Shown: in pieces, positions 1 to 6,694 of the stretch
Layout of the letters: each line of letters begins with the position of its first letter
Numbering within the stretch: position 1 is the stretch's first letter
Source: Pseudomonadota bacterium
GTDB lineage: Bacteria; Pseudomonadota; Alphaproteobacteria; Acetobacterales; Acetobacteraceae
Direction of reading: 5' to 3'
Assembly: GCA_021807975.1 (NCBI GenBank)
Contig: JAKBCJ010000169.1
Coordinates: forward strand, 1-9,353
Length of the DNA stretch: 9,353 nucleotides
Notes under the pieces: generated by a model
The model's input: the letters and a program-made list of their open reading frames with translations, nothing else
Database searches by the model: none
What the model was told of the DNA's origin: nothing
Position numbers and translations under genes: made by a program

Positions 1-207
1 GTGGTTGTGGCCGGGATTTGGGCTGTTTTCGCTCAGGGAGATTGAGCCAACAAAAACTCAACCGCCCGGAAAACCTCCGACACGCAACAGCGTCAGAAGA
101 TCGGCAGCGATCGCCGCGCCGAATCCGGGGATCCAGCTTCGGATCGCCTCAGGCGCCTGCCATGTTGCTGTCAAGTGGCGGAATGGCCGGCGCGGTTCGG
201 AATACCG

Positions 208-546
208 CTAACAGTCCAAGGAGAAACTGGTCCCGCAGCCGCAGGCGGACTTCGCGTTCGGGTTGCGCACCGCGAAGTGGCTGCCCATGAGTTCGTCGGT
301 GTAATCAAGCTCCGAACCGGCCAGCAGATCCATGCTGACCGAGTCGACGACGACCCGGGCCGAACCGCGTTCGATGACCAGATCGTCGGGCTGGGCCTTG
401 GGGTCAAGCTCGAACTTGTACTGAAACCCGCTGCATCCGCCTGCCAGTACGGCAACGCGAAGGGCGGTTTCGGTGGCCTGCTTCGTCTCGGCGACGATCT
501 CGGCGATCCGGCTGGCGGCGCGATCGGTGATGGCGAATTTTTCCAT
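208..546 (-). CDS. erpA: Iron-sulfur cluster insertion protein ErpA (HesB/IscA A-type carrier)
   Basis: A 112-residue A-type Fe-S carrier, the normal length for the family. These cytosolic proteins accept a cluster from the ISC or SUF scaffold and pass it to target apoproteins. The three ligand cysteines are all present: C38 in the GGCSGFQY motif, and C102 and C104 in the C-terminal CGCGTSF motif. The sequence around FAVRNPNAKSACGCG is typical of ErpA rather than a scaffold protein. The start MEKFAIT fits the usual ErpA N-terminus; no strong Shine-Dalgarno is visible ahead of it. It is transcribed divergently from dgt, an arrangement I associate with alphaproteobacterial genomes (recalled, not checked). 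IscA or SufA is the alternative name, but the length and context favour ErpA. Confidence 0.93.
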   Translation of the reverse strand: MEKFAITDRAASRIAEIVAETKQATETALRVAVLAGGCSGFQYKFELDPKAQPDDLVIERGSARVVVDSVSMDLLAGSELDYTDELMGSHFAVRNPNAKSACGCGTSFSLDC

Positions 547-570
547 ACCCGCAAGATAGGCATATCCGCG

Positions 571-601
571 GCGAATTTGAAGCGGTTCCGGCGATTGAAG
601 C
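571..601. repeat. Near-direct repeat in the erpA/dgt divergent intergenic region
   Basis: GCGAATTTGAAGC (571-583) and GCGATTGAAGC (591-601) share GCGA and TTGAAGC; the TTGAAGC copies start 18 bp apart. The pair lies between the two divergent start codons, where a shared regulator could bind. Two short copies in a small region could also be chance. No known operator is recognised. Confidence 0.3.
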
Positions 602-629
602 CAAACAAGCCAGGGTGTATCGGCGGACT

Positions 630-1790
630 ATGTTCGTCCGTCCACCGCTGGCTCCTTATGCCGTGTCCGCCGCCACCGCGCGCGGCCGGCTGCACCACGA
701 GCCGGAGGCAAACACCCGATCGCCCTGGCAACGCGACCGCGACCGGGTGATCCACAGTTCCGCATTCAGGAAACTGCAATACAAGACCCAGGTTTTCGTG
801 AACCATGAGGGCGATTTCTACCGAACCCGCCTAACGCACAGCCTGGAGGTCTCGCAGGTCGCCCGCTCCATCTCCCGGGCGCTGGGACTGGACGAGGATC
901 TGACGGAGGCGCTGGCCCTGGCGCACGATCTTGGCCATCCGCCGTTCGGCCATGCGGGCGAGGAAGCGCTGAACGTGTCGATGAAGCCGTGGGGTGGCTT
1001 CGATCACAATGCCCAAAGCCTGCGGATCGTGACATTGCTGGAAAGCCGCTACGCCGGCTGGGACGGGCTGAATCTGACGTGGGAAACGCTGGAAGGGCTG
1101 GTCAAGCACAATGGCCCGCTGCGCCATCCGGTGCCCTATATCGCCGACTATAACGACCGGCACCGGCTGGATTTGCACACCCAGCCCAGCGCCGAGGCTC
1201 AGGTCGCCGCCATTGCCGACGATGTGGCCTATCACTCGCACGATCTGGACGACGGGTTGCGGGCGCGCCTGTTCGCCATCGACGATCTGAAGCATCTGCC
1301 GGTCGTCGGCGACTCACTCGCCGCCGCTCGGAAGTCCAGTCTGGACGTGCCGCCGCCCCGTTTGCGGCACGAGATGCTGCGGCGGGTGATCGATGCCATG
1401 GTCAGCGACCTGATCGCGGAATCGGGCCGGCGGCTGGCAAAGCTGGAGCCTGACAGCCCGGACGCGATCCGCCGCCACAAGCATCGGGTTATCGGCTTCA
1501 GTCCGGCGATGGCCGATGCCAACCAGGCGATCAAGGACTTCCTGTTCGCGCGCATGTACCGACACTGGCGGGTCAACCGCATGTCCGCCAAAGCGAAACG
1601 GCTGACCGAGGACCTGTACCGGCTGCTGCACGCCGATCCAACCATGCTGCCCGACGACTGGCGGGCGCGGGCGGGGGAAGGGGGCATGCAGCGATCCGCC
1701 ACCATCGTCGGCGATTACATTGCCGGCATGACCGACCGCTACGCGATGGATGAGCATAAGCGGCTGACCGACATCAGCGTTAACAGCTAG
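630..1790 (+). CDS. dgt: Deoxyguanosinetriphosphate triphosphohydrolase-like protein (HD-domain dNTPase)
   Basis: From ATG 630 this is a 386-residue protein of the dGTPase family, which hydrolyses dNTPs to the deoxynucleoside plus triphosphate in the cytosol. The N-terminal block with RSPWQRDRDRVIHSSAFRKL (30-49) and KTQVF is a family signature. The metal-binding HD-domain residues are visible: H70 in RTRLTHSLEV, H99-D100 in LAHDLGHPPFGHAGE, and an aspartate in IADDVAYHSHDLDDG (195-209). The length suits the shorter alphaproteobacterial 'type 2' Dgt-like proteins, not the roughly 500-residue E. coli enzyme, so substrate choice may be broader than dGTP. An in-frame GTG at 615 would add five residues; ATG 630 is preferred because MFVRPPLAPYA resembles relatives. 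It is divergent from erpA and 88 bp upstream of ndk, another nucleotide-pool enzyme. Confidence 0.92.
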   Translation: MFVRPPLAPYAVSAATARGRLHHEPEANTRSPWQRDRDRVIHSSAFRKLQYKTQVFVNHEGDFYRTRLTHSLEVSQVARSISRALGLDEDLTEALALAHDLGHPPFGHAGEEALNVSMKPWGGFDHNAQSLRIVTLLESRYAGWDGLNLTWETLEGLVKHNGPLRHPVPYIADYNDRHRLDLHTQPSAEAQVAAIADDVAYHSHDLDDGLRARLFAIDDLKHLPVVGDSLAAARKSSLDVPPPRLRHEMLRRVIDAMVSDLIAESGRRLAKLEPDSPDAIRRHKHRVIGFSPAMADANQAIKDFLFARMYRHWRVNRMSAKAKRLTEDLYRLLHADPTMLPDDWRARAGEGGMQRSATIVGDYIAGMTDRYAMDEHKRLTDISVNS

Positions 1791-1803
1791 CGAACGGCCC
1801 GCC

Positions 1804-1817
1804 CCGCCGCAAGGCGG
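1804..1817 (+). other. Short GC hairpin with GCAA tetraloop after dgt
   Basis: CCGCC (1804-1808) and GGCGG (1813-1817) form a perfect 5-bp stem closed by a GCAA (GNRA-type) tetraloop, 13 bases past the dgt stop. There is no following T-run, so it is a weak terminator candidate. It may instead be an RNA structural element or chance in GC-rich DNA. Confidence 0.25.
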
Positions 1818-1866
1818 CTTGCCCTTCCGCGCGCAAACCCTTACTCAGCCGCCCGAACCTGAACCC

Positions 1867-1873
1867 GAGGAGG
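1867..1873 (+). promoter_or_regulatory. Ribosome binding site that fixes the ndk start
   Basis: GAGGAGG lies 5 bases before ATG 1879. It supports this ATG over the in-frame start at 1819, which would add 20 residues not expected in this family. Confidence 0.75.
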
Positions 1874-1878
1874 CCTCG

Positions 1879-2301
1879 ATGGCCATTGAACGCACGTTTT
1901 CGATTATCAAGCCGGACGCCACCCGCCGGAACCTGACCGGCAAGGTCAACGCGGTGCTGGAGGCCGCCGGTCTGCGCATCGTCGCCCAGAAGCGCATCCA
2001 CATGACCACTGCCCAGGCGGAGACGTTCTATGGCGTGCATGCCGCCCGTCCGTTCTTCCGTGATCTGGTGACGTTCATGACGTCCGGCCCGGTTGTCGTG
2101 CAGGTGCTGGAAGGCGAGAATGCGGTTGCCCGCCATCGCGACGTGATGGGTGCGACCAATCCGGCCAACGCCGCCGAGGGCACGATCCGCAAGCTGTTCG
2201 CCGAGAGCATCGAAGCCAATTCGGTCCACGGCTCCGACAGCCTGGAGAATGCGGCCACCGAAATCGCGTATTTCTTCGCCGGAACCGAGATTGTCGGATG
2301 A
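1879..2301 (+). CDS. ndk: Nucleoside diphosphate kinase
   Basis: A complete 140-residue Ndk, the standard bacterial length. It transfers the gamma phosphate from ATP to (d)NDPs through a phosphohistidine intermediate in the cytosol. The catalytic histidine is H117 in the NSVHGSDS motif. K11 in FSIIKPDA, Y51 and the RPFF segment (57-60) are also conserved nucleotide-site features, as are R85/R87 near the VMGATNPANA loop. The start at ATG 1879 is chosen for its strong ribosome binding site and the canonical MAIERTFSIIKPDA N-terminus; the 20-residue upstream extension is rejected. It follows dgt by 88 bp on the same strand, and the DoxX gene begins inside its stop codon. Dgt destroys dNTPs while Ndk makes them, so the neighbours act oppositely on one pool. 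Confidence 0.97.
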   Translation: MAIERTFSIIKPDATRRNLTGKVNAVLEAAGLRIVAQKRIHMTTAQAETFYGVHAARPFFRDLVTFMTSGPVVVQVLEGENAVARHRDVMGATNPANAAEGTIRKLFAESIEANSVHGSDSLENAATEIAYFFAGTEIVG

Positions 2302-2684
2302 AATCCTCCTCCAGCGATTGGATCGCTTTGGCGGGGCGCGTGCTCCTCAGCGTGATCTTCGTCTATGCCGGCGTTATGAAGGCGCTCACGCCGGCGGCGA
2401 CGATGGGCTACTTCAGCAAACTGGCCCTGCCGATGCCGGGGGCGGCCTACGCGCTGACCCTGGCGGTTGAAATCGGCGCCGGCATTCTGTTCCTGGTGGG
2501 ATACAAGACCAGGGTCACGGCGCTGATCCTGGGGGTTTGGTGCATCGCCACCGCAATGGCGGCGCATTACCACCCGAACGATCAGGGCCAAATGATCCAT
2601 TTCATGAAGAACGTCGCGATGGCGGGCGGGTTCTTGCAAGCCTTGGCGTACGGCGGTGGCCGGCTGAGCGTCGATCGCGGATAA
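2298..2684 (+). CDS. DoxX family membrane protein
   Basis: A 128-residue small membrane protein of the DoxX/DoxD-like family. Four hydrophobic segments are visible: about residues 9-30, 50-69, 73-90 and 104-120. The family pattern appears in the first helix (GRVLLSVIFVYAGVMKAL), in the second (LAVEIGAGILFLVGYKTR) and before the fourth (HYHPND...QMIHFMKNVAMAGGFL). The ATG overlaps the ndk stop as ATGA, so translation is probably coupled to ndk. DoxX proteins are inner-membrane proteins linked in different bacteria to quinone-related oxidoreduction or oxidative-stress complexes. The precise role here cannot be told from the sequence. The partner gene ndk is soluble and not an obvious functional match. 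Confidence 0.88.
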   Translation: MKSSSSDWIALAGRVLLSVIFVYAGVMKALTPAATMGYFSKLALPMPGAAYALTLAVEIGAGILFLVGYKTRVTALILGVWCIATAMAAHYHPNDQGQMIHFMKNVAMAGGFLQALAYGGGRLSVDRG

Positions 2685-2696
2685 CACGTCCCGGAT

Positions 2697-2747
2697 GCGG
2701 GTGCTGCTGGCCCGGCGTTACTGCCCGGTTCAGCATCCCCCGCCTTT
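2697..2747 (+). terminator. Possible transcription terminator after doxX
   Basis: GCGGGTGCTG (2697-2706) pairs with CAGCA (2731-2735) and CCCGC (2739-2743), leaving a 3-base bulge. CCGG (2712-2715) and CCGG (2725-2728) can pair inside the loop. The stem begins 13 bases past the doxX stop and is followed by CTTT. The T-run is short, so factor-independent termination is uncertain. Confidence 0.35.
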
Positions 2748-2766
2748 CGATGCCGCATGCCGGAAT

Positions 2767-2797
2767 CGCGGGCAGCACGAAGCATCCCGCTGCCGCG
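2767..2797 (+). other. Second GC-rich hairpin downstream of doxX
   Basis: CGCGGGCAGC (2767-2776) pairs with GCTGCCGCG (2789-2797), giving 9 pairs with one bulged G and a 12-base loop. No T-run follows. It may add to transcript-end structure, or be chance. Confidence 0.25.
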
Positions 2798-2875
2798 TCA
2801 CACGTCCTGCCCCCAATTCACGCCTTTCACCGGACCACGACCGCAAGGCATGGAGATGGCGCCCGTGCCAGCAAT

Positions 2876-2902
2876 GACGGTGAGAGGCCAAAGGTCTCCG
2901 TC
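2876..2902. other. Bulged hairpin in the intergenic region
   Basis: GACGG (2876-2880) pairs with CCGTC (2898-2902). AGA then pairs with TCT, and CC with GG around an AAA loop. This gives 10 pairs with two 2-base bulges on one arm. There is no adjacent T-run on either strand. Function unknown. Confidence 0.25.
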
Positions 2903-3025
2903 AAACGCCTCGTTCCATTAGTCACGTCGCCTAAGTTCGCGCTTCTTCTGGAGGCATAGCGGAACTGCGATATTGAGACGACCGGAGGTTTCGGATCCGG
3001 ACGACGTTCGTTTTCGACGTGATAC

Positions 3026-3054
3026 TTGCACGATGATATCCACATGGCTATATG
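3026..3054 (+). promoter_or_regulatory. Candidate sigma70-type promoter of the efflux operon
   Basis: TTGCAC (3026-3031) and TATATG (3049-3054) are separated by exactly 17 bases, about 100 bases before the start of the membrane fusion protein gene. The -35 matches the consensus at 3 of 6 positions and the -10 at 4 of 6. The spacer and -10 also contain an imperfect palindrome, ATAT-N3-CATG-N3-ATAT (3036-3053), which would suit a repressor site. This is by eye only. Confidence 0.35.
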
Positions 3055-3153
3055 AGTTGCATAACGCTAGTAACTCTAGGGCGAGCCGATGCAACACGAT
3101 AGCCTCGAAACCGTTGAGCCCGTGTCGGTTCGCCACGTTCGGCGGACCGGAGC

Positions 3154-4248
3154 ATGAGCAGCACCGCCGTTCAGCGCGACACGGCGTCAGTCCCTGCGCG
3201 GTCCCGTCCGCGGCTCGCCGCTAAACGCCTTGCAATCGCTGCCGCCGCTGTTGTGGTGGGGCTGGGCGCCGCCTGGTTCGGTGCCGACTGGTGGACCACA
3301 GGACGGTTTGTCGAATCCACCGACGATGCGTACGTCGGCGGTAACGTCACCATGGTCGCGCCTTATGTCTCCGGCTTCGTGGCGCGCGTCCTGGTGGCCG
3401 ACAACGAACATGTTCAGGCCGGGCAGATCCTGGTCCAACTGGATCGGCGCGATCTGCAGGCAGCGAACGATAAGGCGGTGGCCGTGGTCGATGCCAGGCG
3501 TGCGGCGTTGACAAGGCTTCAGGCGCAATACCGGTTGCAGGAAATTTCGATCCAGCAGGCCATCGCCGATCAGGCAGCCAAAGCCGCCCGTGCATCGTTT
3601 ACCCGTGGCGATGGCGCCCGTTACGCAGCGCTGGCCCTGACCGCTGCCGGGTCGCGGCAGGACGCGGAAAAGACCAGGGCGGCAAGCCAGGAGGCGGAAG
3701 CGGACCTCGCCGGAGCACAGGCAGGGCTGGAGGCGGCCCGCCAACGGTTGTCCGTCCTCGACGCCCAGATCGCCGAGGCTCGGGCCGATCTTGTCCAGGC
3801 ACAAGCCGATCTGCGAACAGCCAGTCTGAACATCGGCTATACCGACATCCGAGCGCCGATTGAAGGCTACGTTGGCAACCGGGCGGCGCAGGTCGGCGCC
3901 TATGCGGCGGCGGGCAGTTATCTGCTTGCGGTGATCCCGGCGCACGGGCTTTGGGTGGACGCCAATTTCAAGGAAGATCAACTCGCGCGGATAATGCCCG
4001 GCCAGCCGGCTTCGGCCGTTGTGGACGTGGCGCCGGGAAGGGCGCTGACGGGCCGGGTCGTTAGCATCGCGCACGGAACCGGCGCCGTTTTCAGTGTGAT
4101 CCCGCCGGAAAATGCCACCGGGAATTTCACCAAAATCGTACAGCGTGTTCCCGTCCGCATCGAACTCGATTCCGCCGATCCGTTACTCGCACGTTTGCGG
4201 CCCGGACTGTCCACGACGGTCAGCGTCAACACCAAGGCCGGGTCATGA
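3154..4248 (+). CDS. HlyD/EmrA-family membrane fusion (periplasmic adaptor) protein
   Basis: A 364-residue adaptor that should link an inner-membrane MFS exporter to an outer-membrane channel. It has a short cytosolic N-terminus rich in Arg/Lys and one membrane anchor at about 25-45. The first half of the biotinyl-lipoyl-like domain follows (STDDAYVGGNVTMVAPYVSG, 55-74, and HVQAGQILVQLD, 86-97). Residues about 100-225 form a long Ala/Gln/Glu/Arg-rich coiled-coil hairpin. Then come the second lipoyl half (IGYTDIRAPIEGYVGN, 227-242) and a beta-barrel region (LWVDANFKEDQL, 266-277; RLRPGLSTTVSV, 348-359). This order and length match EmrA. ATG 3154 is the only likely start: an in-frame stop lies at 3115-3117. 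GGAG sits almost against the ATG, so the ribosome site is poor. The stop overlaps the next start, coupling it to the pump. Confidence 0.92.
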   Translation: MSSTAVQRDTASVPARSRPRLAAKRLAIAAAAVVVGLGAAWFGADWWTTGRFVESTDDAYVGGNVTMVAPYVSGFVARVLVADNEHVQAGQILVQLDRRDLQAANDKAVAVVDARRAALTRLQAQYRLQEISIQQAIADQAAKAARASFTRGDGARYAALALTAAGSRQDAEKTRAASQEAEADLAGAQAGLEAARQRLSVLDAQIAEARADLVQAQADLRTASLNIGYTDIRAPIEGYVGNRAAQVGAYAAAGSYLLAVIPAHGLWVDANFKEDQLARIMPGQPASAVVDVAPGRALTGRVVSIAHGTGAVFSVIPPENATGNFTKIVQRVPVRIELDSADPLLARLRPGLSTTVSVNTKAGS

Positions 4249-5792
4249 CCACGCCAAGCCCACCCAGCGTTCTGCCGTTCGTGGTGATGTGCGCGGGCAT
4301 GTTCATGGCCCTGCTGGATATCCAGATCGTTGCGTCGTCATTGCAGAACATCGGTGGTGGCCTGTCCGCCGCGCAAGACGAAATCGGCTGGGTGCAGACC
4401 GCGTACTTGATTGCCGAAATCGTCATGATCCCGCTGTCAGGCTGGTTGACCAGGGTTTTTTCGACCCGCTGGCTGTTCACCGCATCGGCCGCCGGCTTTA
4501 CCCTCGCCAGTATGCTGTGCGGCCTGTCCTGGAACATCCAAAGCATGATCGTGTTTCGGGCGTTGCAAGGCCTGCTCGGCGCTTCGATGATCCCCACGGT
4601 GTTCACCTCCTCGTTCCATTTCTTTCAGGGCCCGCGCCGGGTTTATTCCGCCGCCGTGGTCGGCACGATCGCATCGATCGCCCCCTCGCTGGGGCCGGTG
4701 ATCGGCGGCTGGATAACCGATACCAGGGACTGGCACTGGCTGTTCTACATCAACTTGATCCCGGGACTGATCATTACTGTTCTCACGCCCATACTGGTCC
4801 GGATCGACAAGCCCGACCTGTCGCTGCTGAAGGGCGCGGACTACCCCGGCATCGCCCTGATGGCCGTCGGGCTCGGGACGCTTGAATACGTGCTGGAGGA
4901 AGGGACGCGCTGGAACTGGTTTGGCGACCAGAAAATCGTAACGGGGGCTTGGACCGCCGGAATCGCACTCGCTTTGTTCGTGCTGCGAAGCCTGACGTTC
5001 CGAAATCCGGTGGTGGACCTGCGCGCACTCGGCAACCGGAATTTCGCATTGGGATGTCTACTGTCGTTCGTGACCGGGGTCGGTATGTTCACCACCATCT
5101 ACCTGACGCCGCTGTTTCTTGGCTATATTCGTGGTTACAGCGCGTGGCAGACCGGATTGGCGATCTTCTCGACTGGCATTGCATCGCTCGTCGGGACACC
5201 GGTTTTCATTGTTATGTCGAAAAAGATAGACCCGCGCTGGCTGATGATGTTTGGAATGGCCTGCTTTGCGGTCGCGATGTGGTCCTACAGCTTCATCACC
5301 AGTCAATGGAGTGCGGCGGAATTCCTGATCCCGCAAATCCTGCGAGGCTTTCCGCAGGTATTCGCGGTCGCCCCAAGTGTCAATCTGGGCCTCGGAAGCC
5401 TGCCGCCGGAGCGGTTGAAATATGCCTCCGGGCTGTTCAACATGATGCGCAACCTGGGCGGCGCGGTTGGAATTGCCGCGGTCGCCGCGATCCTGAACGA
5501 TAAAACAAACGCCCATTTCGTAACCATCGCCGGAAACCTGACGCCGGCCAATGGCCCGATGGGGCGATTGGTGGCCGGAGTGGCCCAACGCTATGGGGCA
5601 ATGCCGGGCGGGTTGGACGCCGGCCACGACGCGGCCATCAGGCAGTTATGGCGGTTGGCATATAGCCAGGCATCGACCCTGGCGTACGCTGACGCGTTCC
5701 GCGCGATCATGCTGGCGTTCGTGCTGGCGGCCCTGTTGGTGCCGCTGATGCGCAGCGTCGCGCCCAAGCCAGCGCCAGTCGATGCCCACTGA
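4245..5792 (+). CDS. DHA2 family MFS efflux transporter, EmrB/QacA type
   Basis: A 515-residue proton-driven exporter of the DHA2 (14-helix) drug-H+ antiporter family, the usual length for EmrB. Visible motifs are D25 in the first helix (LLDIQIVASSL, 23-33), the motif A loop GWLTRVFSTRW (66-76), motif B with R105 (VFRALQGLLGASMIPT, 103-118) and the antiporter motif C (APSLGPVIGGW, 146-156). Alternating hydrophobic segments continue to the C-terminus. It overlaps the adaptor gene by 4 bp (ATGA at 4245) and so forms an EmrAB-like pair; an outer-membrane TolC-type partner must be encoded elsewhere. Substrate cannot be read from the sequence; drugs, organic acids or a toxic metabolite are all possible. 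Motif A departs from the usual GxLaDrxGrr pattern: the conserved Asp is replaced by Thr (GWLTRVFS), as in several EmrB-like proteins. Confidence 0.93.
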   Translation: MTTPSPPSVLPFVVMCAGMFMALLDIQIVASSLQNIGGGLSAAQDEIGWVQTAYLIAEIVMIPLSGWLTRVFSTRWLFTASAAGFTLASMLCGLSWNIQSMIVFRALQGLLGASMIPTVFTSSFHFFQGPRRVYSAAVVGTIASIAPSLGPVIGGWITDTRDWHWLFYINLIPGLIITVLTPILVRIDKPDLSLLKGADYPGIALMAVGLGTLEYVLEEGTRWNWFGDQKIVTGAWTAGIALALFVLRSLTFRNPVVDLRALGNRNFALGCLLSFVTGVGMFTTIYLTPLFLGYIRGYSAWQTGLAIFSTGIASLVGTPVFIVMSKKIDPRWLMMFGMACFAVAMWSYSFITSQWSAAEFLIPQILRGFPQVFAVAPSVNLGLGSLPPERLKYASGLFNMMRNLGGAVGIAAVAAILNDKTNAHFVTIAGNLTPANGPMGRLVAGVAQRYGAMPGGLDAGHDAAIRQLWRLAYSQASTLAYADAFRAIMLAFVLAALLVPLMRSVAPKPAPVDAH

Positions 5793-5819
5793 ATCCAGCA
5801 TTCCCGCCGGTGTTTATGC

Positions 5820-5824
5820 AGGAG
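5820..5824 (+). promoter_or_regulatory. Ribosome binding site that fixes the SDR start
   Basis: AGGAG sits 6 bases before ATG 5831. In-frame GTG 5810 and ATG 5816 lie upstream but would place this site inside the coding sequence. Confidence 0.65.
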
Positions 5825-5830
5825 CAAGAA

Positions 5831-6643
5831 ATGACTAGTAATTCTCTCGGTACCGCCCTGATCACAGGGGCATCCACCGGCCTTGGGGCCGTTTACGCAG
5901 ACCGGTTGGCCCGGCGCGGGTACGGTCTGATCATGGTCGCCCGCGACGGCGCGAAGATGGAGGTAATCGCCCAACGCCTGCGGGCGGAAACCGGGCAGAC
6001 GGTGGACGTTCTGCCAGCCGACCTGACCGATGGTACTGACCTTGCCAGGGTGGCAGGCCGGTTCGAAACCGATGCATCGATCACGATGCTGATCAACAAC
6101 GCGGGGATGTCGCTGAATGGCGGTTTGCTGGACAGCGATCCGGCGCTTCTTCAGCAGTTGATCGCCTTGAACGTGACCGCCCCCACCTTGCTGGCCGCCG
6201 CCGCGGGGCGCGCATTCGTGGCGCGGCAAGGCGGAGCGATCGTAAACATCGCATCGGTGCTGGCGCTGGCCCCGGAACGCTTCGATGGCGTGTACAGCGG
6301 ATCGAAAGCCTATATCCTCAACCTGACGCTGTCGTTGGCCGGGACCATGAAGGGGACGGGCGTTCGCGTTCAAGCCGTACTGCCCGGCGCCACCCGAACC
6401 GAAATATGGGCTCGGTCGGGCAAGGATATCGATGCCTTCCCCCCTGCCATCGTCATGGAAGCCAGCGATCTGGTCGATGCCGCCCTGGTTGGCCTGGACA
6501 AAGGGGAGACGGTAACCATCCCGCCCCTGGCCGACGAGCGCCAATGGATCGACTATACCGAATCGCGATTGGCGATGGGACCAAATCTATCCCGGCGGGA
6601 GGTCGCGGAGCGTTACCGCCCCGTAACGGATCGCGCGGTCTGA
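5831..6643 (+). CDS. SDR family NAD(P)-dependent oxidoreductase (third gene of the efflux operon)
   Basis: A 270-residue classical short-chain dehydrogenase/reductase, a cytosolic Rossmann-fold enzyme that oxidises or reduces an alcohol/carbonyl. Visible are the cofactor loop TGASTGLG (12-19), NNAG (89-92), N114, S142 in NIASV, and the catalytic Y155-S-G-S-K159 pair. VARD with R38 just after the second strand suggests NADP(H) over NAD(H), an inference. The late PGATRTEIW segment is the usual post-catalytic loop. It starts 38 bp after the exporter stop on the same strand and is probably co-transcribed with it. The enzyme may modify the compound being exported, but SDRs are so versatile that the link is only suggestive. 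A downstream convergent gene begins 51 bp past its stop. Confidence 0.93.
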   Translation: MTSNSLGTALITGASTGLGAVYADRLARRGYGLIMVARDGAKMEVIAQRLRAETGQTVDVLPADLTDGTDLARVAGRFETDASITMLINNAGMSLNGGLLDSDPALLQQLIALNVTAPTLLAAAAGRAFVARQGGAIVNIASVLALAPERFDGVYSGSKAYILNLTLSLAGTMKGTGVRVQAVLPGATRTEIWARSGKDIDAFPPAIVMEASDLVDAALVGLDKGETVTIPPLADERQWIDYTESRLAMGPNLSRREVAERYRPVTDRAV

Positions 6644-6694
6644 TCGACCTCTTGGGTCCGTTACGAGACGCGGTACAATAGATCCGCCGCCCGG

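Larger units (their letters stand above)
2685..3153. other. 469-bp intergenic region between doxX and the efflux operon
   Basis: I find no convincing gene here. Reading frames in it are short, lack family resemblance and have no supporting ribosome binding site. The first part holds several potential hairpins (2697-2743, 2767-2797, 2876-2902). The last part, about 2960-3130, looks less GC-rich than the flanking genes and holds a candidate promoter. The region probably ends the ndk-doxX transcript and drives the efflux operon. Confidence 0.6.

Noticed and set aside
42..61. TTGAG/CTCAA inverted repeat with a 10-base loop as an erpA terminator
   Set aside because: The stem is only 5 bp and AT-leaning, the T-run lies in the loop, and it is about 150 bases past the erpA stop.
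1..207. Possible end of a further gene at the left edge
   Set aside because: The plus-strand frame to 211 and the overlapping one to 290 have Pro/Arg/Ser-rich shadow composition and no family match. Nothing on the minus strand continues from erpA.
171..806. A 211-residue minus-strand reading frame covering erpA and the start of dgt
   Set aside because: It overlaps two well-supported genes in another frame, has arginine/proline/serine-rich composition and no family resemblance.
2918..3136. A 72-residue minus-strand frame in the 469-bp intergenic region
   Set aside because: No recognisable family or membrane/signal pattern, and it overlaps the promoter candidate and other short frames.
4112..4885. 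A 257-residue plus-strand frame across the adaptor/exporter junction
   Set aside because: It is out of frame with both genes, which have clear domain motifs throughout. Its composition is Arg/Pro/His-rich.
5591..6544. A 317-residue frame antisense to the end of the exporter and the SDR
   Set aside because: Long antisense frames are expected in high-GC coding DNA. The plus-strand SDR has full motifs, and this frame shows none.
6635..6694. Bidirectional terminator between the convergent SDR and Hsp70 genes
   Set aside because: Only a 4-bp GGTC/GACC stem spanning the stop codon is visible, with no T-run.
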